A DNA stretch of 52,946 bases from Nanobdellati archaeon (GTDB taxonomy: Archaea; EX4484-52; GLR71): positions 1 through 52,946 of the forward strand of contig JAHYJO010000009.1 of assembly GCA_019429125.1 (NCBI GenBank). Direction: 5' to 3'. The position numbers and the translations under genes are program-made. Of the stretch, positions 1 through 10,266 are shown piece by piece. Each line of letters opens with the position of its first letter. The first letter of the stretch is position 1. The notes under the pieces were generated by a model, which ran no database searches, was not told the DNA's origin, and saw only the letters and a program-made list of their open reading frames with translations.

Positions 1-111
1 TCGTTCCATATTATCTATATTTTGTAAACAATCCATATATTATAATAAAATCTACTTGAATTTTTGTTTTTCGGTTATGTAGACTATAAATATATAAAAA
101 TGTAGGAGAAT

Positions 112-897
112 TTGCTAAACAAATACAATTTGCTTAATGTTTTAATTGGTAAAAATGACATTGAAAAAGAATTTATTAACTTAATTCGTGAATATCCTAA
201 AGTTAGAAATGTATTGCCGATTCTTATAGCTATACGAAATAACAAACTAAATGATCTTGAGATTATCTCAGATATAGAAACTTTAACATCCGAAAATAAA
301 AAGATTCTTTTTGAACCTCATACAATTCTTACTCCTCAAAATGAAAAAGATCTTATATCATTTTTTAGACATTCTGGTTTAAAAACAATATTAATGGATA
401 AGTCAGTTAAAAATTTAGTTGATTACTGTTTTGGTATAGAAGTTGGTATGGATACAAATGGCAGAAAAAATAGAACAGGAACATTAATGGAAAATCTTAT
501 AGAAGTTCAAATAAAAAAATTCTGTTCAGGTAATGGTGTTGAGTATATAACACAAGCAACACAAATCTCAATTAAACACAAATGGGGTATCGGAATAGAG
601 TCTGATAAAACTTCAAGAAGATATGATTTTGCAATCTTTAATAAAAAAACGGGAAAATTATTTTTAGTAGAAACAAATTTTTATGGGGGTGGTGGTTCAA
701 AACGTAAATCCACTGCAGGCGAATATAAAGGTTTATATGATTTTGTAAGTGGACAAGGTGTTGATCTTATTTGGGTAACGGATGGTATTGGTTGGAATAC
801 TGCAATAAGACCATTATTTGAAACTTTTGAGAAAAATGATTTTGTCTTTAATTTAGAATTGATTAAAAAAGGTATTTTAAAAGATGTTATTTGTTGA
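112..897 (+). CDS. DpnII/MboI-family type II restriction endonuclease (GATC-type predicted)
   Basis: 261-aa ORF, TTG start preceded by aggaga; C-terminal region (RRYDFAIFNKKTGKLFLVETNFYGGGGSKRKSTAGEY) resembles DpnII; adjacent to a DNA methyltransferase. Confidence 0.85.
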   Translation: MLNKYNLLNVLIGKNDIEKEFINLIREYPKVRNVLPILIAIRNNKLNDLEIISDIETLTSENKKILFEPHTILTPQNEKDLISFFRHSGLKTILMDKSVKNLVDYCFGIEVGMDTNGRKNRTGTLMENLIEVQIKKFCSGNGVEYITQATQISIKHKWGIGIESDKTSRRYDFAIFNKKTGKLFLVETNFYGGGGSKRKSTAGEYKGLYDFVSGQGVDLIWVTDGIGWNTAIRPLFETFEKNDFVFNLELIKKGILKDVIC

Positions 898-1010
898 ACT
901 TATTTCTTTTTAATTTTTAAAATTCTACCGGCATACCGGCACCATTGAATGTGCTTAGATTATATACTAATTTAACATAATAATTATCTAACTCCGTCTG
1001 GTGTGTATAT

Positions 1011-1805
1011 ATGGGAAATAATAATTTATTTTATTCTAATGAAAATATTAATTTACATCATGGTGATTGCCTTCAAATACTTCCCAAACTAAAAGAAAAT
1101 TCAATTGATATGATATTTGCAGACCCCCCTTATAATTTATCAAATGGTGGTTTAAGTTGTAAAGCTGGAAAATTTGTTTCAGTAAATAAAGGTGACTGGG
1201 ATAAATCTAAAGGACTTCCAGAAGATTTTAATTTCACAATACAATGGTTAAATATTTGCAAAAACATTTTAAAACCAAACGGTACTATATGGATTTCAGG
1301 TACAATGCACAACATATATCAGGTCGGTTTCGCATTACAGGCACTTAATTACAAAATATTAAATGAAATCAGTTGGTTTAAACCAAATGCAAGTCCTAAT
1401 CTTTCAAAGCGTTATTTTACACATAGTCATGAAACTTTAATATGGGCAAAATTAAACAAGGATGCAAAACATAAATTTAATTATGATGTCATGAAAGAAT
1501 GGGATGATGACAAAATACACAATAATGGTAGACAGATGAGAAGTGTATGGAATATACCTTATACACCATTACGTGAAAAAAAACAAGGTCGTCATTCAAC
1601 ACAAAAACCAATAGAATTATTAAAAAGAATAATTTTATCATCTACGGATAAAGAAGATGTAATATTAGACCCTTTTAATGGTTCTGGCACTACTGGAGTT
1701 GTAGCGAAAATGTTTGATAGACAATATGTAGGTATTGAACAAGATAAAGAATTTTTGGATTTAAGTCTAAAACGATTGAATGATTGTATTTCAAAAGTTA
1801 TATAA
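1011..1805 (+). CDS. Type II DNA adenine methyltransferase (beta-class order, DpnA-like)
   Basis: DPPY near N-terminus (FADPPYNLSNGG) and C-terminal SAM motif DPFNGSGTTGVVA. Confidence 0.85.
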   Translation: MGNNNLFYSNENINLHHGDCLQILPKLKENSIDMIFADPPYNLSNGGLSCKAGKFVSVNKGDWDKSKGLPEDFNFTIQWLNICKNILKPNGTIWISGTMHNIYQVGFALQALNYKILNEISWFKPNASPNLSKRYFTHSHETLIWAKLNKDAKHKFNYDVMKEWDDDKIHNNGRQMRSVWNIPYTPLREKKQGRHSTQKPIELLKRIILSSTDKEDVILDPFNGSGTTGVVAKMFDRQYVGIEQDKEFLDLSLKRLNDCISKVI

Positions 1806-1891
1806 ATTATTTCTGTTTAATTTTTGATAATACTCACAACATAAAATCATTTATTTTTAAAAATAAGATCTGATGTTCTCAATTAAAAATA

Positions 1892-2503
1892 TTATAAATA
1901 CCACAATTCATCAAGATTTTCTTCATATTTTTTATTCTTTTTATTTTCTTTATCCGTATATTGTACTTTTGGTGATTGTCCATTAGAAATACTCATACAC
2001 ATATTATCTATTTCTTTTGGACTATCTATACATTCTCGAACCCATCCTTGAAAAAATAATGTTTTGGGGTCAAAATTACTTTCACGATTATAATTAAATT
2101 CCTGTTCAATTATAAATAATTGTGCAAGTGTTGCAATTACTTTTAAAGAATTAAGATAATGGTCAAATATCTCATTATCTAAACTCTTTATTTCTTCTTC
2201 GGGGTCTGCACCATAAAATATATTATCAAAAATAGTTAATAATTGTTTTTTTAGATCTGGTCTTGAACGGGTTCTAAGATTTAAATCAATCATTAATCTT
2301 AAATGGTTTGGTCTAAATTCCCTATTTTCAACTTTTAACCATATTTGAAAGTTTTTATTTACATCATATTTATTTTTTAAACGTTTAGGTAATTCCGAAG
2401 GACGAATAAGATATACCTCTACACCTTTATCATCTTTACAAATAATAGTTTTTATATCGAAATCAAGTTCTTCAATTATTCTAAATACATCATTATATTT
2501 CAT
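1892..2503 (-). CDS. Hypothetical protein downstream of and overlapping a wHTH gene
   Basis: 203-aa ORF; 11-nt overlap with the upstream ORF suggests co-translation; no family recognised. Confidence 0.5.
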   Translation of the reverse strand: MKYNDVFRIIEELDFDIKTIICKDDKGVEVYLIRPSELPKRLKNKYDVNKNFQIWLKVENREFRPNHLRLMIDLNLRTRSRPDLKKQLLTIFDNIFYGADPEEEIKSLDNEIFDHYLNSLKVIATLAQLFIIEQEFNYNRESNFDPKTLFFQGWVRECIDSPKEIDNMCMSISNGQSPKVQYTDKENKKNKKYEENLDELWYL

Positions 2504-2747
2504 TTAAAATCATCTTACCTTCTTGAGTAACTCTATAAAGTTTCCCAATCTTATCTTTTGGATTCAAACATATTACAACTTCTTTTTCAACTAATTCTTT
2601 AACTGTAAATGATACTTGAGAAATAGCAATATTCAATTTTTTGGAAATGTCATTTGCAGTTAAAGGTTCCTTAGATTTATCTATAATCAAAAGAACAGTT
2701 TTTCTACGAGACCCTCTTTTTAACCATGCATAAAGTTCCCAATCCAT
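2493..2747 (-). CDS. Winged-helix DNA-binding protein
   Basis: 84 aa; LTANDISKKLNIAISQVSFTVKELVEKEVV helix-turn-helix pattern. Confidence 0.65.
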   Translation of the reverse strand: MDWELYAWLKRGSRRKTVLLIIDKSKEPLTANDISKKLNIAISQVSFTVKELVEKEVVICLNPKDKIGKLYRVTQEGKMILNEI

Positions 2748-2847
2748 ATAAATAGATAACTTTATAAAATATAAATAACTAATATATTAAGAATAAGTTA
2801 AGATTATGTTATGTTTATTTATCAACTTAAAATGTGAGATGAGATAT

Positions 2848-2988
2848 ATGCCAAAAAATAAGTATGCTGAAAATTTTATAAAAAAAATAAAAATTGCAAT
2901 TAATGATGAAAAAACATTAAGTGACATTGTAAACAAAATCTATGAAGATGGTTTTGAGGATGGATATAATGAATGTAAAAATGAATAA
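2848..2988 (+). CDS. Small hypothetical protein
   Basis: MPKNKYAENFIKKIKIAINDEKTLSDIVNKIYEDGFEDGYNECKNE; short, weak support. Confidence 0.3.
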   Translation: MPKNKYAENFIKKIKIAINDEKTLSDIVNKIYEDGFEDGYNECKNE

Positions 2989-2992
2989 ATCC

Positions 2993-3731
2993 TCACAATC
3001 CCCCAATCTTCCCTGCATCAGTCAACTTAAACCCGTCATCAGTTACAATAAACCCACCGTCACGCAAGTCATCCACACATCTATAAAACATAGCCCTAGA
3101 AAGCCCACATTTCTCACTCATAGCCACCAAAGATAACCCATCAGACGAATCAATAACATCCAAAACTTTCTTCTGACTTTCTGTAAACTTAAATGACATC
3201 TTAGGAAGATAAACAACAGAATTCTTGTCATCCTCAGGATTATATGCAATCTTTGAAACACGCGAACTGCGCGCATAAGCCACAAACAATAACCCAAGCG
3301 CCTTGGTCTTGCGCCCTGCAGTAATATTAACAAAAATCTCATCCTTTGAAGGTTGCATATCAATTATCTCAACACACTTACGCGCAATACGCTCGACCAT
3401 ACGCATAATAAGGTATATTTGTACCATTGACCCCAACTTTTATGCAATCTTTATTATCCACAATCTCATGTGTAATCTCATGAAATATCGTAGGTTTAAC
3501 ATGGTCTGCAATTGTTTTTGAGACATCCCTCAAAGTTTTCACACCAACATCTTGTCCAATAACAACACCATTATCTTTTATCCCGAAATAAAGAGTCCTA
3601 CTCTGATGTTTATTGAGCATAGCAACAATTGGAATGACAGCTTCTTTTAATTCAGAAGTTGATGTTTTAAGTTCAAGAGTCTCACTTTCATTAAACTCTT
3701 TTCTCTTTGCTATCAAGTGCTTATCATCCAT
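2993..3731 (-). pseudogene. Chimeric remnant: AlbA_2 (Schlafen-like) N-terminus joined out of frame to a CARF-wHTH (Csa3-like) C-terminus
   Basis: ORF 3731-3378 (SETLELKTSTSELKEAVIPIVAMLNKHQ..LYFGIKDNGVVIGQDV) stops at GRAYCA*; overlapping ORF 3436-2993 holds FVNITAGRKTKALGLLFVAYARSSRVSKIAYN plus wHTH. Confidence 0.55.
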
Positions 3732-3893
3732 AAAAAACTTTTATCCAAACTCCCTATATCAAATTTAGTAACCACCTTAGGTTGTATATTTACAAAGAAC
3801 TCCATATTGCATCAATAACTGTTACTCCCAAAAATTATCAAAACCTCATCAATCTATAAACATATTATAAAGATTTGCATTCACATACACATT

Positions 3894-5381
3894 ATGACAA
3901 TATTAAACCCAAACGTGATAACCATGGAATTTACAACACTAAAAAACATAAAAAATGAAGATAAAAAGGCCTTGGAACACCTTATTACCTATTTTGCAGA
4001 AGGCAAAGATCAAGACCTATCAAGCAAGAGCTTCCTATTCTTCGGCCCTGCAGGCGTAGGCAAGACAATGCTGACTGAAAACATAGCAAAAGAGATAAAC
4101 AAAGACACTATATACATGTCTTGTGGCCACCTAAACCTGAAAGATGCAAGAAAGGCAGAATCCTTAAAAGAGCTAAAAGATTGGGTTGATGAAAAAAGTG
4201 AGCAAGTAATAATAATAGATGACATAGGATTCATATTTGACCGTGAAGACGGCGATGTCCATGCAAAAGACAAGCGCAATTTCATGGCAATCTTAAACAT
4301 GGTAAACGCAAGCAAAGACAAGATTCTTATAGTAACCACAAACCACATGTCAGACTTTGAGGAGCAGATGATTGACCGCATAGAAGTTAAGATACTTTTT
4401 AATCTTCCAGACGACGACAGCAAAAAAGCATTCATAACAGATAAGTTCAAGAAATACATTGAACCAAAAGACATTGACTACATAGCAAAAAACACAATGG
4501 GCTACAATTATCGTGACCTGAAAGAGATGATACGTCTGTCATGGCGCCTTGGCGGTGATAAGATGACAACTGACTCACTCAAAAAAGCACTGCGTATCTA
4601 CAAGCCTACAGAACTATATGATTATGACATCCACACATCAATTGACACAACACTAAAAGACATAATAGGTAAAGAACCTGCAGTAAAGATCCTAAAGCGT
4701 CTTTTGATTTTAAAAGATGATGCAGCCCTAAAGAAATCCCTAGGTATAAAAAGAGACAACCTGCTCCTGTTCTACGGTCCACCAGGCACCGGAAAGACTT
4801 TCATGGCTCGTGCCATGGCAGGTGAACTTGGCATACCTCTGATAAATATAGATGGTAGTAAATTGTTCTCTGGAGACATAATTTTAAGACTTATCCACAT
4901 AACCGAATTTGCAAAAAATCACAAGAACTGCATAATCTTCATAGATGAGGCAGACAAACTGTTCGGCAATGAGCTTTTCGGTGAGGACAACTCAGTTTTA
5001 GGCGTGTTGCAAGGCGCTCTTGAAAGCATTGACTTGAAAGAGATAAAAGCGACAATAATAATATCAGCCAACAGGATAAACCGGTTTGGCTACGCATTCA
5101 GAGACCGTTTCATCCAGATCCCATTCAGTCTACCCTCATTAAAGGAAAGGCAAAACTTCTGCGAGGTAAAGGCAGAATCAGCCAATGGCAAGATAACTCA
5201 TGACATAGACATAAAATACCTTGCCAGCGAGACAAAAGGCATGTCATTTCGTGAACTGGATCGTATCTGGAACGAACTAATCTACTACGTTCTTGAGAAC
5301 AAAAAAACCGTGACAAAAGATGTAATTACAGACATAATAGATACCTCAAAAGACGAGCCAGAGAACAATATGTTCGGTTAA
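3894..5381 (+). CDS. Tandem (two-domain) AAA+ ATPase
   Basis: Two Walker A (FGPAGVGKT, YGPPGTGKT), two Walker B (IIIDDIGF, IIFIDEAD) and an arginine-finger-like FRDRF in the second domain; 495 aa with little N-terminal extension. Confidence 0.85.
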   Translation: MTILNPNVITMEFTTLKNIKNEDKKALEHLITYFAEGKDQDLSSKSFLFFGPAGVGKTMLTENIAKEINKDTIYMSCGHLNLKDARKAESLKELKDWVDEKSEQVIIIDDIGFIFDREDGDVHAKDKRNFMAILNMVNASKDKILIVTTNHMSDFEEQMIDRIEVKILFNLPDDDSKKAFITDKFKKYIEPKDIDYIAKNTMGYNYRDLKEMIRLSWRLGGDKMTTDSLKKALRIYKPTELYDYDIHTSIDTTLKDIIGKEPAVKILKRLLILKDDAALKKSLGIKRDNLLLFYGPPGTGKTFMARAMAGELGIPLINIDGSKLFSGDIILRLIHITEFAKNHKNCIIFIDEADKLFGNELFGEDNSVLGVLQGALESIDLKEIKATIIISANRINRFGYAFRDRFIQIPFSLPSLKERQNFCEVKAESANGKITHDIDIKYLASETKGMSFRELDRIWNELIYYVLENKKTVTKDVITDIIDTSKDEPENNMFG

Positions 5382-5406
5382 TCAATACATATTGTCTCAT
5401 ATTTGT

Positions 5407-5520
5407 ATAGAAAAACGTCTTGAAACAATCTATTCAGAATCCAGTTTGGCTGAATTTGACAGATTTAGGTACACAAGAAACAGCATCAATTATTATGGTG
5501 TGAAAGTGAGTCTTACATAA
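5407..5520 (+). pseudogene. Possible HEPN-domain gene remnant
   Basis: Open frame reads IEKRLETIYSESSLAEFDRFRYTRNSINYYGVKVSLT*, similar to the C-terminal RN..xYYG region of HEPN-like proteins; no start codon. Confidence 0.35.
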
Positions 5521-5533
5521 GGAGATATTTTGA

Positions 5534-5974
5534 TTCATATTTGCAAATAAAGTTGAAATTATAAATCCTGGAAAACTATTATTTGATGAAAAAGAGCTTG
5601 GAAATTTAAGTGTTACAAGAAACCCTCTCTTAACAGATTGTATGCTTAGGGCAGGTTTTGTTGAAAAAATGGGTTCTGGAATTAAAAGAATAAGAGAATT
5701 AGTACCTAAAGTTAAATTTGAAATAAGTTCAAATTGGTTCAGAGTAGTCTTTGACAGAAATGCAGATAATAAAGTGGGTAGTAAAGTAACTCCTAATCAG
5801 AATGAAATAATTAATTTAATGAGTGAAAACCCACATATAACTAAAAACGAACTTTTTGAAAAATTAGATATCTGAAAAACTGCAATAGATAATAACATTG
5901 CCAAACTTAAAGAGTTAGGATTTATTAAAAGAGTTTATTCAGCCAAAAGTGGTCATTGGGATGTTTTGGTATGA
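5534..5974 (+). pseudogene. 3' fragment of AlbA_2/Schlafen-type ATP-binding transcriptional regulator, internal TGA
   Basis: FIFANKVEIINPGKLLFDEKELGNLSVTRNPLLTDCMLRAGFVEKMGSGIKRI...KLDI*KTAIDNNIAKLKELGFIKRVYSAKSGHWDVLV*. Confidence 0.7.
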
Positions 5975-6311
5975 AATCAAAAGAATACTCCCTGATTACA
6001 AAATAAGAAAAGAATGGTTAAGGACCAATAATAATATGTTGCAGATATAATACCCTGAAAAAATATGTTTTTAAATCCAATTTAATTCTCACAATTATCT
6101 TTGTATATATCTTAACATAATCATGAGCTTGCTTAATATACTTATCAATCTCACAAAAATCATTTATTTGAACATTTTGGTTTTTATAACAAACGCTGTT
6201 ATGATTTATAAAAATAAAAATGTGTCAAGAGAATAATATGTTAGTTATTAAAATATTATCTCCTATTGACTTTTTTTCAAACAGTCTTAAAAAGTGATAT
6301 CTTTTTTCAAA

Positions 6312-7316
6312 TCACATAAACTTTCTTAATAATACCTCTTTAGAATGTGGACTGAAATAAGCAGGAGGTATATCTGCGATTGTAAATGCTCCTATATATC
6401 CCTCTTCGCTCAATCTATGGGCTGCTCTTGCATGCGCAACTAAAATACTAGCAGTTGCTTCAGGATTGCTTTCCCATGTATTTCTATATTCTATAACTGC
6501 TTTATGGCCATCACCAGTTTCACTTGCTGCAATAACCAGACCATCATGAGGCATATTTGAATGTTTACGTTCCATCTCCTCTTGAGAAATAAATTGTACT
6601 GTAGTCTTATATGGTTTAAAATAATTTTCCATATTTTTTATAGTAGATTCAATATCAGCTTCAGAAACATCTTTATCAATAACAACATAACATTCTCTCC
6701 AGTGCAAATCTCCAACTTCTAAATCTGGATTTCTCCATTCCTAACTCTTTCTATTGTTTCAGGAATTGCATGCGTATATTGTCTTGCGTCTAATACCCCT
6801 TCAATTTGTCGTATTGCATCAGAATGTCCTTGACTGACGCCCCCTGGTTGTGTCAGACCATAAAAACCATACGGTTTTGCTCCAGGTAGGAATGCATTTA
6901 ATAAAATTCTATTTAAAGAAAATGTTCCAGGACCCCATCCTGCTGAAATAACTGAAACCGTCCCATTTAGTTTAGCAACTTCATCCATTTTATTATAATA
7001 ATTAACAACCTCTGGATGTGTATCAAAACTATCTACTGTATTGACAAACTGTGCGAAATAAGGTCCTTGTTCTGGCAAATCACTTTTAGAGCCACCACAA
7101 AGAATAGCTATATCTATAATATTATTCAATTTATCCAATTTGTCATTAGCATCAACAACTTGTATATAATCAAGTCCCCTTTGCTCAAATTCCTCTAAAA
7201 CTCTTTGAGGATTTCTAGTAATAATTCCAGAAAAGTTCATATCCTCATTTTTTTTAAGTGCTTCATAAACACCTCGTCCGACGTTACCATAACCAATAAT
7301 TGCAACATTTATTTTT
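6312..7316 (-). pseudogene. ddh: meso-diaminopimelate dehydrogenase, frameshifted
   Basis: KINVAIIGYGNVGRGVYEALKKNEDMNFSGIITRN ... GWGPGTFSLNRILLNAFLPGAKPYGFYG; frame break near 6712 (RNGE[N]PDLEVGDLHWRECYVVID continues in another frame); no ATG/GTG/TTG start in frame upstream. Confidence 0.75.
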
Positions 7317-7481
7317 TCATCTATATTAACACAACCTCAACAATTTAAAAATAATTTGTAACAATAATTTATAATTATTTTGTTTTTTAATCACATTATA
7401 ATGAGAACCATAACTGTTACTATAACTAATTAACATTTAGTAAACTAACATTTTCTTACTCTAAATCAAATACCCTTAAAT

Positions 7482-8507
7482 TTAACCTAAAACTTTATAC
7501 TTTCTCCAGCGACCTTCACCTTCGGCATCAATAACTTTTTGTTTTACCAAAGACTCCATATATTTCCTGTAAGTCCTCTCCTTGATAGGGTCGGTAGCGA
7601 CAGTAGAATACTTCTCAAATAGTTCTGATGACATAATTTCGCCCGCGCTCTCGACAACATCAAAAAGAATCCTCTGATCATTATTTAATTTAGGCAGTAT
7701 CCTGTCCCGCCTAAGAAACTGTTCCTCACCCACAGACTTAAGGACATCATCAATCTCAATTTTTGACTTCCCTCTTTCCTCAGCAACAAGTGCCGCTCTT
7801 TTGAGCATATCAATTCCAACACGAGCATCACCTTTGGCCTTGTGTGCCATAACTGATACAAGTTCATCATCAATTGCGCCCGGGATAAGCGCATAATCCG
7901 CCCGTAACCTAATAATCTCAGCAATGTCTGCCGGCTTGTATTTAGGAAATTCAATGCTCCTTAAGTTAAGTGATGACTTTATCCGTGAGTCAGTATCAAT
8001 AAATGCATAAGCATCATTTGATATAAGCACAAGTCCGAATTTCCCCCGTGAAAGTGTGTATAGTAGTTCCTCATCATTTAACTGATCAACCTCATCCAGC
8101 GCGACAATGAGTGACAAAGAATTCTTCGCGCAATGTTTCTCTAAAGTATCAATAAGTTCATTTGTCGGCTGTTTATGGTTAATAAATGTACCAAGGCTAA
8201 TAAGTATCTCTATAAGTATGGCATGGCTTGTTGACCGTTTCCAGCAGTTGATGTAGACTGTTGCGACGCGCCGTGACGAATGTTTCTCAAGCTCACGGAA
8301 CATCCATCTAGTAAGCGACGTCTTACCCACGCCTGTGTCTCCGTACAGGAAAACATTAGATATCTGCCTGCCTACAGTTGCCGGTTTGAGCGCATTGGCC
8401 ATCTCCTGCCTCTGCCCATCTCTGTGTATCATCTCAGACGGAACATAATCCTCAAGAAGTATATTCTCATCAGCTATCAACGTATTACCCATGTCAAAGA
8501 GTCCCAT
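7482..8507 (-). CDS. Orc1/Cdc6 replication initiator
   Basis: AAA+ GDTGVGKTS, Walker B LIVALDEVDQL, C-terminal winged helix; 341 aa. Confidence 0.9.
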   Translation of the reverse strand: MGLFDMGNTLIADENILLEDYVPSEMIHRDGQRQEMANALKPATVGRQISNVFLYGDTGVGKTSLTRWMFRELEKHSSRRVATVYINCWKRSTSHAILIEILISLGTFINHKQPTNELIDTLEKHCAKNSLSLIVALDEVDQLNDEELLYTLSRGKFGLVLISNDAYAFIDTDSRIKSSLNLRSIEFPKYKPADIAEIIRLRADYALIPGAIDDELVSVMAHKAKGDARVGIDMLKRAALVAEERGKSKIEIDDVLKSVGEEQFLRRDRILPKLNNDQRILFDVVESAGEIMSSELFEKYSTVATDPIKERTYRKYMESLVKQKVIDAEGEGRWRKYKVLG

Positions 8508-8736
8508 AAGACAATATTGTACGGCAATGATTTAAATATTGTTTATAAATTATGAACTATATTCTTCCATCTTTTCTTTCAGCTCAACATTAAGCCCTAT
8601 AATATTGTCCAAAGCAATCATAAATGCATCTTATAAAAATGTTTATGTTTAGGTTTTGCATCATAATCGTTTCCAATCATAATCTAATTTTCAAACCTCA
8701 AATAATTATATATAACCTAAAACCTAAAACATTAAT

Positions 8737-9480
8737 ATGGATTCAATATACCTCATACTTTTGATAAGTGTACTTGGTCCGGTTATCGGATCATTTATAG
8801 GTGTCATGAAAAAACCATCTGAGTCATTCATGTATATAATGCTTTCATTTGCAGCAGGTATAATGCTTGCAATATCTTTTCTGGAATTGATACCCAAAAG
8901 TATAGAGTTATCATCAATATGGTTAAGTAGTGTTGGTATAATCATAGGTTCCGTGGTGATGTATGGTCTTGATAAGTTGATACCTCATATACACCCAGAA
9001 CTTTGCAAACCTGAATCAGGAATTAAATTAAAATTTGAGAAAACATCCATCTACCTTATGGCTGGGATTTTCTTGCATAATTTACCAGAGGGTATGGCAA
9101 TTGCAACAGGAATAGTAAGCAGTTTTGGAATAACTTTAGGTCTTGCGCTCGCAATAGCAATACACAATATTCCCGAAGCCATATGTACCAGCGCACCATA
9201 CTATTATTTAACCAAAAATAGATTAAAATCATTCCTTCTTGCTTCATCAACAGCAATACCAATCATTCTTGGATTTTTTATAGCACGATTTCTTTTCCAA
9301 AATATTCCGACTGAAATAATCGGGATGATTATTGCAGCAACTGCAGGTCTGATGATTTATATCTCTTGCGATGAACTAATCCCAACATCCTGTAATAAAG
9401 ATGATGATAGTTGGACTCATGGCACAATCTTTGCATTAATCGCAGGTGTGTTATTTGTAATTCTTTTAGGTTTGATTTGA
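8737..9480 (+). CDS. ZIP-family divalent metal transporter
   Basis: HNLPEGMAIATGI and AIHNIPEAICTSAP signatures, multiple TM segments. Confidence 0.9.
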   Translation: MDSIYLILLISVLGPVIGSFIGVMKKPSESFMYIMLSFAAGIMLAISFLELIPKSIELSSIWLSSVGIIIGSVVMYGLDKLIPHIHPELCKPESGIKLKFEKTSIYLMAGIFLHNLPEGMAIATGIVSSFGITLGLALAIAIHNIPEAICTSAPYYYLTKNRLKSFLLASSTAIPIILGFFIARFLFQNIPTEIIGMIIAATAGLMIYISCDELIPTSCNKDDDSWTHGTIFALIAGVLFVILLGLI

Positions 9481-9561
9481 TTTAGGATTTTATAATTCAA
9501 AAATCATAGAAATAACCCACAAAACCCAACAAATATAAACCCGAAACTCCAATTAAATACA

Positions 9562-9768
9562 GTGATTCTTATGAAACAGACATTGATACTGTATATGGAA
9601 GAGCACCCGTTCTTAGTAGCGCTCGTGTTCGTCTCGTTCCTGATGCTCATCTTTGCGCCTATATCCGCATCCTCAGGTGCATACGTAGATTACAATTCGT
9701 TAGCATTTGACGTGGTCGCACTTTGGTTCATAGGTGGCATCGCATACTTTGTAAACAGGAAATGGTGA
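9562..9768 (+). CDS. Small membrane protein
   Basis: 68 aa with two hydrophobic segments. Confidence 0.5.
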   Translation: MILMKQTLILYMEEHPFLVALVFVSFLMLIFAPISASSGAYVDYNSLAFDVVALWFIGGIAYFVNRKW

Positions 9769-9773
9769 TAGGT

Positions 9774-10064
9774 ATGAATGACACAGACACAAAACTATTA
9801 TATGACCGGATGGCAGAACTTAACATGAACATTGTCCGTCTAGGAAAAGATATAAATGGTCTCAACAAGACTCAAAAAGAACTTTCATCAAGATTAGAAT
9901 TGCTACCAAAAGAAGTATTCAGTGTAGCATCTGAAGTGTCCTCAAAGACTTCCCTTGACGAATTGCACACAGTCATTTCAGAAATATCCATGACATCAAA
10001 TGACATCCAAAAGACAGTCGACACAATATTTGATGCATTCACAAGAGACAAAGCATTAAAATAA
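9774..10064 (+). CDS. Small coiled-coil-like hypothetical protein
   Basis: ATG at 9774 after ggt; MNDTDTKLLYDRMAELNMNIVRLGKDINGLN... Confidence 0.5.
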   Translation: MNDTDTKLLYDRMAELNMNIVRLGKDINGLNKTQKELSSRLELLPKEVFSVASEVSSKTSLDELHTVISEISMTSNDIQKTVDTIFDAFTRDKALK

Positions 10065-10266
10065 GATAATCTTATTAAATTTGGAGTTAAGGGAACTATA
10101 ATGTCAATCTTGAGTTTAAAATCTAAAGACCAAAATTTATAAGTTTCCTATTCCTGAAACTATTTCTTATTTTTCCCCCACCTACCTTTATAAAGTCCAA
10201 TAAATAATATTTAATTAATAATTTATTTGAGTTGATATTGATGAAAGGTGAATGTTTTCATAAAAG

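Noticed and set aside
5860-5980. TGA recoding (e.g. reassigned or selenocysteine codon) in AlbA_2 fragments
   Set aside because: TGA acts as a normal stop in many intact genes here, and interruptions elsewhere use TAG, TAA and frameshifts; decay is simpler.
8510-8735. Replication origin next to orc1/cdc6
   Set aside because: Both flanks are AT-rich, but no ORB-like repeats could be recognised; would need GC-skew or marker-frequency data.
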